From: an uncultured Gammaproteobacteria bacterium
GTDB lineage: Bacteria; Pseudomonadota; Gammaproteobacteria; Pseudomonadales; Azotimanducaceae
Direction: 5' to 3'
DNA length: 37,840 nucleotides
Assembly (NCBI GenBank): GCA_913043815.1
Contig: CAJWNY010000022.1
Location: 1 to 37,840 of the forward strand
Of this stretch, positions 8,091 through 17,575 are shown piece by piece. A program made the translations under genes and the position numbers. The notes under the pieces are model-generated. The model had not been told where the DNA came from. It saw only the letters and a list, made by a program, of their open reading frames with translations, and searched no databases. Within the stretch, counting starts at the first letter, position 1. Every line of letters starts with the position of its first letter.

Positions 8091-9185
8091 CTATTGGTTT
8101 TTACTGTCCATTGTGGGGTCCACTAATATTTTCGCGTGCACCTCAGGATTGGCCAAATCTTCGAAGGCTTGCGCTACGCCATCCAATCCTACTGTATCGG
8201 TAATCAAGGGCGCCACGTCCACGTGTCCTTCCGCAATGCTGTTTAGGGTCTCTGCGAACTCCTCTGGCGTATATGCCAATACAAACTGCAAGCTGAGTTC
8301 CTTGTTTATGCCAACTAAGGGCCTAAATTCATCAGACTCCATGCATACCCCAACAACGACTATTCGGCAGCCTTTTTTCGCCCCGGCCATTATCTGGTCG
8401 ATGACACCTGGTACACCTACGCATTCGAAAAATACGCCCTCTCGGAAAGATTGGCCTGAGAAAGGTTCCACCGGCATTTGGTTGCCGTGCACATCTTTTT
8501 GGGCGGCTTCCGCCCACGTTTCATAAGGCGACGTTTTGCTTGGATCTAGGACCTGATTTGCGCCCATAAGTTCAGCTAACTGACGTCGTTTGGCGCTGTA
8601 ATCTACTGCGATGATCGGTCCAATCCCCATATGTTTGAGCGCGCTGATCACGGCTAGGCCCACTGGGCCGCAGCCAATGACCAAGGGTATTTCTGATTTA
8701 TTTAGCCTCGCCATGCGCACCGCGTGTAATCCAACCGCCATAGGTTCTGTTAACGCGGCATGTTGGGTGGCGAGGCCGTTGGGTACCGCCAGCAGCATAG
8801 ATTCCGTGAGGACCATGTTCTGCGAATAACCGCCGGGGACGACATTGGAGTAACCCACGGTGGAGGGCGCGCCGTTATGTACAGTCATTGGAAAGGAACA
8901 AACTCGCGTGCCCGCTTTAAAAGCGTGTTTGGTGCCGGGTCCGTGATCGAGGATTTCTGCACAGAACTCGTGTCCCATTACAATGTCTTTGCCCAGATCC
9001 ATTGAAAACGAACCGCCTGTCTCAGTTGAGGTTTCCACCATTTGGCGGCCGTGTTTAAGGGCGTGTAAATCCGAGCCACAAATGCCGCACGCAAGTGTTT
9101 TAACTAAAACTTCACCTTGGCTGGGTATTGGCGTGGCCATATCGTCTACAATGATTTTAGCGTTGCGCATAATTGCTGCCTTCAA
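8091..9185 (-). CDS. Zinc-dependent alcohol dehydrogenase (medium-chain dehydrogenase family)
   Basis: This 364-residue protein has the MDR catalytic zinc signature CGICGSDLH (33-41, catalytic C36) and GHE (71-73). The Rossmann segment VIGCGPVGLAVI binds NAD(P). The region around 90-120, which holds four cysteines for the structural zinc in many MDR enzymes, has only C96, so the structural zinc lobe is absent. The family oxidises or reduces alcohols and carbonyl compounds; the substrate is unknown. It is the first gene of a two-gene leftward operon with the methyltransferase and is divergent from the GST gene across a 225-base spacer that should hold both promoters. Confidence 0.88.
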   Translation of the reverse strand: MKAAIMRNAKIIVDDMATPIPSQGEVLVKTLACGICGSDLHALKHGRQMVETSTETGGSFSMDLGKDIVMGHEFCAEILDHGPGTKHAFKAGTRVCSFPMTVHNGAPSTVGYSNVVPGGYSQNMVLTESMLLAVPNGLATQHAALTEPMAVGLHAVRMARLNKSEIPLVIGCGPVGLAVISALKHMGIGPIIAVDYSAKRRQLAELMGANQVLDPSKTSPYETWAEAAQKDVHGNQMPVEPFSGQSFREGVFFECVGVPGVIDQIMAGAKKGCRIVVVGVCMESDEFRPLVGINKELSLQFVLAYTPEEFAETLNSIAEGHVDVAPLITDTVGLDGVAQAFEDLANPEVHAKILVDPTMDSKNQ

Positions 9186-9410
9186 GGAATTCCCCTCATT
9201 TTTTTGGACTTGATTGACCCTGAATATTAACTCAGTGTTTGAGCAATTGAAGCAGATTTTGTGCGTGTAGATTAGCTTCCATCTCGGGGCGCATTTCGGG
9301 GAACTTGATCACTTCATCCATATGGCATAAGTTCTTACTGATCCAAATCTTCGGAAATAATAGTTAGGTATATGCTGTTCGGATGCGATTTGTCGTAGGA
9401 GAGATCTACA

Positions 9411-10271
9411 ATGGTTCAACTAGTTCCAGAAGAAATTCAGACAAAAGAAGTTTTGCACTGGAAAGGGGTTCATCTGATTAATTTTTCAGATTCAGCCTGC
9501 TCGCAAAAAACACGTATTTTTCTGAATTTGAAGGGTATTAATTGGACTCCACACCCACTTAACTTAACCCAGCAAGACAACTATAAACCCTGGTTTTTGG
9601 GCATCAATCCAAGAGGCCTGGTGCCAGTCTTGGTGCATGACGGTGAAGTGCACATAGAAAGCAACGACATACTGTATTACTTAGACGAAACGTTTTCTAA
9701 CTTAAAGCTTATTCCGGACGATGACCGTGAAGACATCATAGCTGGTTTGGATGAAGAAAATGATCTGCACTTAGATTTGCGCGCCCTGACCATGCGTTTT
9801 GTTTTGCCAGGATTTTTGGCGCGCAAACGTCCTGAAGCTCTGAGTTTATATGAGCAATCTGAAAATATTATTAATGGCGAGGTGGACCCGCGCAGAGAGA
9901 TAGAACTAAGTTTTTGGCGCACCTATGCCGTTGACGGTATTACTGATCGTCGCGCCCATGAAGCGGCCCAGAACTTTTTTGCAGTCTATGAATTGCTGGA
10001 GCAAAGGCTGACGCACAATCGCTACCTTTGTGGCGGCGAAGTGACTTTGTTAGACATTGCGTGGTTTATTTATACTCAGCGACTGTATATGGCTGGATAT
10101 CCTTTCGCAAAGCTGCATCCAAAGGTGGCTATTTGGCATGCGCACCTTTTGTTAAAACCAGAGTTTGCCAATGAAGTGCAAGTTTCAACTTCGTTAAAGA
10201 TGATTGCCTCAGCAATGCAACTGATGCAGTTGATCACCAGTTCGACGTTGAGTCACATTGCCAATTTTTAG
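9411..10271 (+). CDS. Glutathione S-transferase family protein
   Basis: This 286-residue protein has an N-terminal thioredoxin-like domain (about 18-95) and an all-helical C-terminal domain. SACSQKTRIFL (28-38) is the position of the catalytic Ser/Cys, NPRGLVPVL (66-74) holds the cis-proline P72, and ESNDILYYLDE (83-93) is the glutathione gamma-glutamyl binding loop. C30 or S28 is the likely catalytic residue. The family conjugates glutathione or acts as a thiol lyase or isomerase; the substrate is unknown. AGGAG about nine bases upstream supports the start. It is convergent with the DUF3604 gene, with only 11 bases between stops. At 286 residues it is longer than typical GSTs (about 200-230), with the extra length in the C-terminal domain. 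Confidence 0.88.
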   Translation: MVQLVPEEIQTKEVLHWKGVHLINFSDSACSQKTRIFLNLKGINWTPHPLNLTQQDNYKPWFLGINPRGLVPVLVHDGEVHIESNDILYYLDETFSNLKLIPDDDREDIIAGLDEENDLHLDLRALTMRFVLPGFLARKRPEALSLYEQSENIINGEVDPRREIELSFWRTYAVDGITDRRAHEAAQNFFAVYELLEQRLTHNRYLCGGEVTLLDIAWFIYTQRLYMAGYPFAKLHPKVAIWHAHLLLKPEFANEVQVSTSLKMIASAMQLMQLITSSTLSHIANF

Positions 10272-10282
10272 GCGTTTGCGCT

Positions 10283-12310
10283 CTATCCAGTCGGCGGCAC
10301 TAGCCAAATAGCCGAAGACCATGCTCTTTCTTGAATGGTTGCTTGCAGATCGGATCGTGGCTTTGCCCCAGCCTTAATAGCGTCCCAAGTTGACCAGCGA
10401 CAGGTTGGATTCTCCAGTGCGCGTACGTAATAAAAGGCCCGGTGTTCCGAGTTGAACTCTGGGTCCTGCCACTTCGCTTTGAGCTCTGCAGAGCCTAAGT
10501 TGCGACTTATCGCGCAGTTGCTCAGATCTACTTGAGCACCGTTGTCAGGGCAGCGATAAGTAATGGCGTCCACTATGCCGCCATCTGAACAAGCAACGTC
10601 ATAAACTTTTTCATTGTGTTTGCCGTCCACGGTCCAGCCTTTAATGATCTGTAGTCGTTGTAGAGGTGCGGAGTTTGGGTCTCGGGTAGCATGAGCTAGT
10701 AGAGTCGGCGCCTGGACACCGTTGGCGAATAGTTGAGAGCCCATGCTGACACCGCTTGTATAGGCCGAAGCAACTTCATCGGTATCGTTAAGGGAGTCGT
10801 TAGCAAAGTCGTAACCGGCAAACAACCTGATCTTAATTCTGGGTCCCGATGTAGCAAAAGTTTCTTTGCGCCTAAGAGCGCGATAAATTGCATCTCGTGT
10901 ATTTTCCTCCGCCCATACCCCTGTGAGGCCAGAGGCTCCCCAAGTTTCATAGGCGCCCGAGGCATATTGCTTGCCATCTACTTGTTTGATTTCTACTCTA
11001 CCGGCTGCTTTGATGATTTCAGCATCGCCGGCGGTTAGCGGTTCAGATCCGCGGCGACTGCCGTTTCCATCTAATAAGCCAACTTTGGAGAAATAGTTCT
11101 CCTCATCTAATGATGCCGCCCCCGTATGGGTATCGGAAGCGCCGACAAAACCGAATTGATAAGCGTTGGACAAACCCTGGTCTGCCAGGGTCATGCCGTT
11201 CAGTAGTGCTTGTCTTGCGTAAGAGCCCTCTGGTTGGCTAGCTATCGTGGTGGCTATTCGATAAGGCATTATCTCAAAATTAGCCCATTCGTCATTTGGA
11301 GAAAGCAGTGGGTGTGTTTCTGATGTGCCTTTTACCTGCGTTATTTCAACTAAAGGTTCGTTGCGAATTCTGCGCTGGGCATAGGTTTCATTTATGGGTT
11401 TACTCGCCCAGTCAACCATTTGAAACATTGCGCCGTTCGATCCATTGGAGTTATGGGGTATCGCGAGAGTCTCTATTCCTTGGGCCCTCAAGCCATCCAT
11501 CCAATCCCAAAGACCTTCTGGATTTTGGCTGTGAAAGCGCGAGAAAGGCATTGTTGGTAGCTTATCTGAATCCCTGAATATTACGTTGCGGTGCAAGTTG
11601 CCGCGTCCGTCCGTGGAAGAGGTGTATTCATAGGCAACGAACGTGGTGAATTCTCCTGGACGATTGTTTGCTTGGGCTGCTTGAACAATGTCTGCCCAAG
11701 CGTCTTTAGCGATTTGGTTGACAGTAGCCACATCGGTTTGGCCGTTAGTTATTCTATTCAAAGTATCGGGTAGGAACGTGCTAAAGGCCTTTACACGCTG
11801 GGGTAGGCTAGCAAGGTTTAGATTGTCTGGCGCATTGATATTATGCAGGTCTTGTACGTGAGGCTCTTGCGAGAATTCGGTGTTTGTATTGGCTGCCGCT
11901 TTGACTGCGCCTAAAAACATGGCATGGTCAGTAACCGCATAAAAATCCAATGGCTCACCCAATTGTACTTTAAAACCGGCTGGATGGGCTATTGCTTCGC
12001 CTTGAGCGTATTTATAGGCGTCATAGGGTGTGGCTACAGTGCCAAACGCGTACGCATCAAATGAATAGTCTGTGTGCACGTGCAGGTCACCAAAATAAGC
12101 TTCGCGGTAAGCGTTGGCTTGAGGCTCTGCGGTAAATGTATCGGCGGGTATCACGAGACTAGGTGCGTTAAATCTGGGTTTTAATGTCGCAGAGTCTCTA
12201 TCGGCGCTTACGTCGGTTCTCTTATCGTCTTGCGGGCTAGAACAGGCCGCCAAGAATGTCGTTAAAAAAATTATGCCCACGCTTGCGAACTGGCGGCGTA
12301 AATCTTTCAT
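10283..12310 (-). CDS. DUF3604 lipoprotein (PHP-like metal hydrolase fold)
   Basis: This 675-residue protein has a lipoprotein signal: MKDLRRQ, a hydrophobic segment, then LAAC with lipidated C23 followed by S24, which predicts outer-membrane sorting. The mature protein begins after a low-complexity linker. FGDLHVHTDYSFDA (73-86) and VTDHAMF resemble the metal-binding HxH and TDH motifs of PHP-domain hydrolases, the known relationship of DUF3604. Later AIPHNSNGSNG and GASDTHTGA are also conserved-looking histidine-bearing loops. The family is widespread in marine bacteria and its substrates are not established. The start is supported by GAGGGAG just upstream. It appears monocistronic. A periplasmic phosphoesterase-like or other hydrolase role is a reasonable guess, no more. 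Confidence 0.88.
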   Translation of the reverse strand: MKDLRRQFASVGIIFLTTFLAACSSPQDDKRTDVSADRDSATLKPRFNAPSLVIPADTFTAEPQANAYREAYFGDLHVHTDYSFDAYAFGTVATPYDAYKYAQGEAIAHPAGFKVQLGEPLDFYAVTDHAMFLGAVKAAANTNTEFSQEPHVQDLHNINAPDNLNLASLPQRVKAFSTFLPDTLNRITNGQTDVATVNQIAKDAWADIVQAAQANNRPGEFTTFVAYEYTSSTDGRGNLHRNVIFRDSDKLPTMPFSRFHSQNPEGLWDWMDGLRAQGIETLAIPHNSNGSNGAMFQMVDWASKPINETYAQRRIRNEPLVEITQVKGTSETHPLLSPNDEWANFEIMPYRIATTIASQPEGSYARQALLNGMTLADQGLSNAYQFGFVGASDTHTGAASLDEENYFSKVGLLDGNGSRRGSEPLTAGDAEIIKAAGRVEIKQVDGKQYASGAYETWGASGLTGVWAEENTRDAIYRALRRKETFATSGPRIKIRLFAGYDFANDSLNDTDEVASAYTSGVSMGSQLFANGVQAPTLLAHATRDPNSAPLQRLQIIKGWTVDGKHNEKVYDVACSDGGIVDAITYRCPDNGAQVDLSNCAISRNLGSAELKAKWQDPEFNSEHRAFYYVRALENPTCRWSTWDAIKAGAKPRSDLQATIQERAWSSAIWLVPPTG

Positions 12311-12836
12311 TTTTCTCCCTCAATTTCCGAATTCCCTAATGTAAATTACACTATTGGGAAGAGCAGTACAGGGTTTTAATCCTTCGATAACGAATAGGTG
12401 GTGGACGGAATAGGCGTTTGAAACCTTTGTCGATATCTGCGGGGGGTGAAAATAGGCAGAAAAACCCTGCAAAAATTGGGTCTAAATCAATCACAACTTT
12501 AAGTATCGCCCCTTATCGAGCGCCGAATTCGTAGGTCACTCCTATTTCGTGGCCTGAGGGAATAGTGACTCAGCGATTAGGCCAATTGTTCGGGCATCCG
12601 TCGGTTTATCTGGTTATCGGGATTTGCTCGACCAAATGCATCGTCCTTACTGTCAGGTTTGCATTTGAAGCACGCGATATAAGTAAAGATATATGTGTTT
12701 TGGATTCGAGAACTGATACCACTGCATAGCATTCGGTTGAGTGTGCTTTTCTTTCTGCATTGGTAGCAATATGATGTCGGCCGGACGGGGAGTTAGTTTT
12801 TAAGCCTTTGTGGCTGTTTTTTATTTGGACATATTA
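12311..12836. other. Divergent promoter region between the DUF3604 and TrpB2 genes
   Basis: About 525 bases separate the two divergent starts. I see no convincing open frame, no tRNA and no strong inverted repeat. The length suggests two independent promoters and possibly upstream regulatory sites, but none stands out by eye. Confidence 0.45.
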
Positions 12837-14198
12837 ATGAGTGATTACACGAAGATCTTGCTTGAAGAAGATGAGATGCCAACACAGTGGTACAACATTG
12901 TGGCAGACCTGCCAGAACCACCGCCTCCAGCGCTGCATCCAGGCACTCATCAGCCTGCCACTGCGGAAGACTTTGCTCCTTTATTCCCCAAAGCGCTAAT
13001 CGCGCAAGAAATGTCTACTGAGCGTTATATCGATATCCCGGGTGAAGTGCTGGATGTTTATCGGTTATGGCGCCCCAGTCCGCTTTTTAGAGCTCACAGA
13101 TTGGAAAAGTTACTAGATACGCCGGCAAAGATTTTTTATAAGTACGAAGGCGTAAGCCCGGCTGGTTCGCACAAGCCCAACACTGCGGTGCCTCAGGTTT
13201 GGTACAACGCTCAAGAAGGCGTGCGCAAACTCACAACTGAAACCGGGGCAGGGCAATGGGGCAGTTCTCTAGCCTTTGCCTGCGCGCAGTTTGGTTTGGA
13301 GTGTGAAATTTGGCAGGTGGCGGCCTCTTACTTGGCGAAGCCTTATCGACGCACGATGATGGAAATATGGGGCGGTAAAGTGCACCCGAGTCCGTCAACG
13401 GTGACTGAATTTGGTAGATCGTTATTGGCGCAAGATCCGGACCACCCAGGATCGCTTGGTATTGCTATTTCTGAAGCAGTCAGCGAAGCAGTGCAAGATC
13501 CGAGTGTTCGCTACGCCCTTGGTAGTGTTTTGAATCACGTTCTTTTACACCAGACCATTATTGGCGAAGAGGCGCTACTGCAGTTGGCCAAGGTGGGTGA
13601 AACCCCAGATGTATTGGTGGGTTGTACCGGTGGCGGCTCAAACTTTGGTGGCTTAGCTTTTCCTTTTCTACGTGAAAAGATGGCGGGTAATATGAATCCA
13701 ATAATTCGTTGTGTAGAGCCTACTGCCTGTCCAACTCTGACCAAAGGCGAGTATCGTTATGACTTTGGCGATACCGCGGGTTTAACGCCGCTTATGAAGA
13801 TGCACACTTTGGGACACGGATTTATTCCAGAGGCAATCCATGCGGGCGGTTTGAGGTATCACGGGATGGCACCCTTAGTGTCACATATTTATGAACTGGG
13901 TTTAGTTGAAGCCATTTCTATTCCTCAGACCGAATGTTTTTCTAGTGCGCTACAGTTTGCCCGCTCGGAGGGTATTGTACCTGCTCCTGAACCAACTCAT
14001 GCTTTAGCCGCAGCTATTCGTGAAGCGCTGGCCTGTAAAGAGTCTGGTGAAGAGAAGGTTATTCTTACTGCGCTTTGTGGTCACGGCCATCTTGATTTAG
14101 CTTCATACGATAAGTATATGAGTGGTGGGATGGAGGACTTAGATTTGTCTGATGCGAAAATTGCTGAGGCGATGAGTAATGTACCTGTGATTGCATAG
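12837..14198 (+). CDS. TrpB2-type tryptophan synthase beta-like PLP enzyme
   Basis: This 453-residue enzyme belongs to the TrpB2 family, which joins serine or a derivative to indole (or acts on related beta-replacement substrates) without an alpha subunit. The PLP lysine is K113 in GSHKPNTA (110-117). TETGAGQWG carries the catalytic glutamate equivalent to E. coli TrpB E109. [11 protein letters not shown] is the phosphate-binding loop. The N-terminus ([16 protein letters not shown]) matches the TrpB2 pattern. An in-frame GTG at 12810 would add nine residues. I prefer ATG 12837 because family similarity begins there, although the ribosome binding site is weak for either. No trpA or other trp gene is adjacent, consistent with a salvage role. 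The TonB receptor follows 150 bases later. Confidence 0.9.
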   Translation: MSDYTKILLEEDEMPTQWYNIVADLPEPPPPALHPGTHQPATAEDFAPLFPKALIAQEMSTERYIDIPGEVLDVYRLWRPSPLFRAHRLEKLLDTPAKIFYKYEGVSPAGSHKPNTAVPQVWYNAQEGVRKLTTETGAGQWGSSLAFACAQFGLECEIWQVAASYLAKPYRRTMMEIWGGKVHPSPSTVTEFGRSLLAQDPDHPGSLGIAISEAVSEAVQDPSVRYALGSVLNHVLLHQTIIGEEALLQLAKVGETPDVLVGCTGGGSNFGGLAFPFLREKMAGNMNPIIRCVEPTACPTLTKGEYRYDFGDTAGLTPLMKMHTLGHGFIPEAIHAGGLRYHGMAPLVSHIYELGLVEAISIPQTECFSSALQFARSEGIVPAPEPTHALAAAIREALACKESGEEKVILTALCGHGHLDLASYDKYMSGGMEDLDLSDAKIAEAMSNVPVIA

Positions 14199-14350
14199 AC
14201 ACGTTTAATTTTAAAGCAAGTTAGTAAAAGTGAGAGCCAGCAACAGTTAGAGCCGCTGGGGAAAAACTCGCATCAAATGCTTGAGGCGCTGGCATTTTTA
14301 GCTCACGAAAAAATAAATGGAACGATTAAATGATGAAAAGGGGATTTCTT

Positions 14351-16762
14351 GTGAACATAAATAAAAGCGGTCTAGCGATTGCTGTTGCTTTTACCTCGTC
14401 GGTTTTGGCTAGTTTAGCTGGCGCTGACGACACCAGAGAGCGCAGTTCTGGTTTTAGTGCGGTGATTGAAGAAGTAGTTGTGACTGCTCGGCGCCGTGAG
14501 GAGGGTTTGCAGGATGCACCTATTGCGATTTCTGCATACACAGGAGATTCGTTAGATTATCGTGGCATTACTAAATTGGACGAAATATCGCGTTTTGCGC
14601 CAAGCTTAACGTTAGAAAATAACCCCAGTTTTGGTGGTGCATCTAATTCTGCAGCGATTTATTTACGCGGCGTAGGGCAAAAAGAGTTTTTGCCTACAAC
14701 TGAGCCTGGTGTGGGTCTATACGTTGATGGTGTATATATTGCTCGCTCTGTGGGCGCAATTTTAGATTTGGTCGATATCGAGCGTTTAGAAGTATTGCGT
14801 GGTCCTCAGGGCACATTATTTGGCCGCAACACAATTGGTGGCGCTATATCAATTACTACGATCAAACCTGAAGTGGGTGGTGACCGCACCGGTAGCTTGG
14901 CCTTTACTGCGGGCACTGACCAACTGCAAAATTTTAAAGGTTCCATCGAATCCCCCTTTGGTGAAACCTTGGCCGCGCGAATATCTCTTGCAAGCTTTAA
15001 GCAAGATGGCCATGTGCAGCGCGCTGACGGTATTGATTTAGGTAATGACGACACCCTTGCTGGCCGCCTTGCAGTGAATTGGGAGCCAACAGACGCTTTT
15101 TCTGCGCAGCTTAATTTGGATGTGTCGCGCGATCGTGAAAATGGTCCTGCCATGGAATTGATCGGCATTGATTTTACTGACCTAAGCCAGTTGGCCGGTG
15201 TTGTGCTTGCGCCGCCACCCCCAATGGCTTTTATTCATAACGTCACCACAGCGGCCTTAGGGCCTGGACAACCGTGCGCCGTGACTAATGCTGCCGGCGG
15301 CGGTGTAACTACTAATCCTGCCAGTGCGAATTGCTATGACAATCGTTACGTCGGTAAAGATGGCAGTGACAAAGGTACAGCGCCTGCGTATTCAGAAAAC
15401 GATACTTTTGGTGCTTCTGTTACTTTGAACTACGATGTCAATGACGCATGGTCACTGAAATCAATCACAGCCGTTCGTCAGTTAGACTCAGAATTCGCTC
15501 GCGATGGGGACCATTCGCCTCATCGTATATCTCAGTTTTCTGACGTTTTGGATCAAGATCAGTTCACTCAAGAATTTCAGCTGTTAGGGACCTACGATAA
15601 AGTTCAGTGGACTACCGGCCTGTACTACTTTTCTGAAGAGGGTACCAACACTAACATCTTAGATTTCACAGTTTCCAATTTCCGCTCAGGCGGTGATTTT
15701 GACAATGAAGCATGGGCGGCATTCGCGCAGGTGACTTATGATGTGACAGAGGATTTTCACGTCACCCTAGGCGGTCGCTATACAGACGAGCAGAAGTCTT
15801 TCACCCCAGACCAAATTATTTTCGAAAATTACTACGCTGGGATTAGTGATTTGGTGCCAGCGGGCAATCCCTTGGCGGCTTTGGACGCGCCTTTCTTGCA
15901 AGCAGGTGGACGAATCTTACCTTTGCTAGAAAAAGAAATTGATGTGTCGGAGTTTACTCCTGCGGTGAATTTTGCTTATGACATTTCAGATGACTTAATG
16001 ATTTATTTCAATTATTCCGAGGGCTTTAAGTCTGGCGGATTTACTCAGAGAGTTTTTCCACCAGTGGTTGTTCCATTCACAGCGCCTGCCGGCACAGCTG
16101 ATATAGATTTGATTCCAACTTACGATCCAGAATTTGTGGACGTCTCCGAAGTGGGTTTTAAAGGCACGTTCAATGATGGCACATTGCGCATTAACGGCGC
16201 CCTTTTTAGTACCGATTATGAAGAACTGCAGGTGCAGGTATTTAACAGTGTTGCTCCGGTAACGCGTAATTTAGGCCAGGCATCTATTGAGGGCTTAGAG
16301 CTTGAGGCCTTGGTGTCTCCCGGCGCGGGTTGGTTGATCGAAGGGAGTTTTGCCTACCTGAATGCTGGCTATGAGAGTATTGATACAAGTATTACTTTGA
16401 TCAGCGAGTCTTTCGAGTTTGAACGTGTGCCAGAATTCGCAGCGAGTTTAGGTGTCTCTAAAGAAGTGCAGATGGATGACTCAGGCACCCTGATATTCCG
16501 TGCGGATTGGAGTTACAGAGCTGAAACCTTCAACGACGCTTTTAACACACCAACACTCGCCACAGATTCTGTGCAGTTGGTAGATGCCAGTGTGCGCTGG
16601 ATAAGTGCCGATGAAGATTGGTTGGTGACATTGTCAGGACGTAATTTAACCGATGATGACTATCTAATTAGCGGCGTGTACGGTACCGCATTCCAATCCT
16701 TTGAAGGTTTGTTTGATCGCGGCAGAGAGTGGCGTTTAGAACTTAGACGCGACTTCAACTAA
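14351..16762 (+). CDS. TonB-dependent outer-membrane receptor
   Basis: This 803-residue protein has an N-terminal signal peptide (core LAIAVAFTSSVLASLAGA), the TonB-box-like EEVVVTARRREEG, and a plug domain with DGVYIARSVGA and VLRGPQGTLFGRNTIGG. A long beta-barrel with alternating aromatic strands follows. The family imports scarce ligands (Fe complexes, vitamins, glycans, aromatics or other nutrients) across the outer membrane using TonB energy. The ligand cannot be told. Start: AAGGGGA at 14338-14344 lies six bases before GTG 14351, a better site than that for ATG 14330, which would add seven residues and lengthen the basic leader. The next gene starts 70 bases after the stop, so the receptor and the AhpD-like gene probably share a transcript. 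Confidence 0.92.
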   Translation: MNINKSGLAIAVAFTSSVLASLAGADDTRERSSGFSAVIEEVVVTARRREEGLQDAPIAISAYTGDSLDYRGITKLDEISRFAPSLTLENNPSFGGASNSAAIYLRGVGQKEFLPTTEPGVGLYVDGVYIARSVGAILDLVDIERLEVLRGPQGTLFGRNTIGGAISITTIKPEVGGDRTGSLAFTAGTDQLQNFKGSIESPFGETLAARISLASFKQDGHVQRADGIDLGNDDTLAGRLAVNWEPTDAFSAQLNLDVSRDRENGPAMELIGIDFTDLSQLAGVVLAPPPPMAFIHNVTTAALGPGQPCAVTNAAGGGVTTNPASANCYDNRYVGKDGSDKGTAPAYSENDTFGASVTLNYDVNDAWSLKSITAVRQLDSEFARDGDHSPHRISQFSDVLDQDQFTQEFQLLGTYDKVQWTTGLYYFSEEGTNTNILDFTVSNFRSGGDFDNEAWAAFAQVTYDVTEDFHVTLGGRYTDEQKSFTPDQIIFENYYAGISDLVPAGNPLAALDAPFLQAGGRILPLLEKEIDVSEFTPAVNFAYDISDDLMIYFNYSEGFKSGGFTQRVFPPVVVPFTAPAGTADIDLIPTYDPEFVDVSEVGFKGTFNDGTLRINGALFSTDYEELQVQVFNSVAPVTRNLGQASIEGLELEALVSPGAGWLIEGSFAYLNAGYESIDTSITLISESFEFERVPEFAASLGVSKEVQMDDSGTLIFRADWSYRAETFNDAFNTPTLATDSVQLVDASVRWISADEDWLVTLSGRNLTDDDYLISGVYGTAFQSFEGLFDRGREWRLELRRDFN

Positions 16763-16831
16763 GGGCTAAGGCTGATATAGGTATTATGGTTGCGCCTCAG
16801 AGCGCAACCGACTTTTGCTAAAGGAAGAAAA

Positions 16832-17404
16832 ATGGCTAGAGTTAAAATTGCTAAACCAGATCAAACTAATGATCCAGCGGTACAAGGGATTTTTGATTGG
16901 GTGACGCAAATGGAAGGCAGTGTCCCTAACCATTTTTTTGTTGAGCTGAACTTTCCTGAATTTTTTATCGCCAAACTCGGCGCTACTAAAGTGCTGTGGG
17001 AAGCAGGCGAGCTGGAAATGGATGAAATTCAGCACATTGGTATTTTGGTCTCGCAGCGCAATGGTTGCGCCTATTGTACGGCCGCTTTCTGTACCATTCT
17101 TAATCATGGGTTGGGAGAGTCTGAAGGTCTTATTAGTGAGCTTTTGCAAAAGGGTACAGAAATCGTCAGTAATGTTCGCCTGAAGCAGATATTGGAATAT
17201 GCACTTAAAGTGAATGAAGAACCTGCGGCGATAACTGATGCTGATATTGAGGGTTTACGCAGCGTGGGTTTAACTGATAAGGGCATTGTCCAAGTAACGC
17301 ATCTTGTCAGCGATTTTGGATCTTACAACCGCCTGAACTTGGCTCTACAAACTGATTATGATTATCAGGATCTTTGGCAGAAACTGGCTTTCCCCAAAAA
17401 ATAG
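16832..17404 (+). CDS. Carboxymuconolactone decarboxylase-family protein with altered motif
   Basis: This 190-residue protein has the AhpD/CMD fold pattern with C79-x-x-C82 in NGCAYCTAAFC. The histidine expected four residues after the second cysteine is F86, with another cysteine at C87. The thiol pair is intact but the usual proton relay is missing, so peroxidase chemistry may be changed or lost. The start at 16832 is set by AAGGAAG at 16821-16827; an upstream in-frame ATG at 16790 has no such site. The gene lies 70 bases after the TonB receptor and is convergent with the thioesterase gene. The superfamily is fairly sure; the function is unknown. Confidence 0.8.
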   Translation: MARVKIAKPDQTNDPAVQGIFDWVTQMEGSVPNHFFVELNFPEFFIAKLGATKVLWEAGELEMDEIQHIGILVSQRNGCAYCTAAFCTILNHGLGESEGLISELLQKGTEIVSNVRLKQILEYALKVNEEPAAITDADIEGLRSVGLTDKGIVQVTHLVSDFGSYNRLNLALQTDYDYQDLWQKLAFPKK

Positions 17405-17575
17405 CTTTCCTAAAAAAATATCTGCCTCTAGTCACAATGCCCAAAGGACTTTTCCGCAAAGTTTGTTTCTAAAAAGACTGGCCCTAAATGTCTTTTCTTG
17501 TGTTGATAGATTCCGGACAAACGTCCAATGCTACGGTTCTAGAGTGGAAGGGTTCGTCGATCGTTATACAAACGT

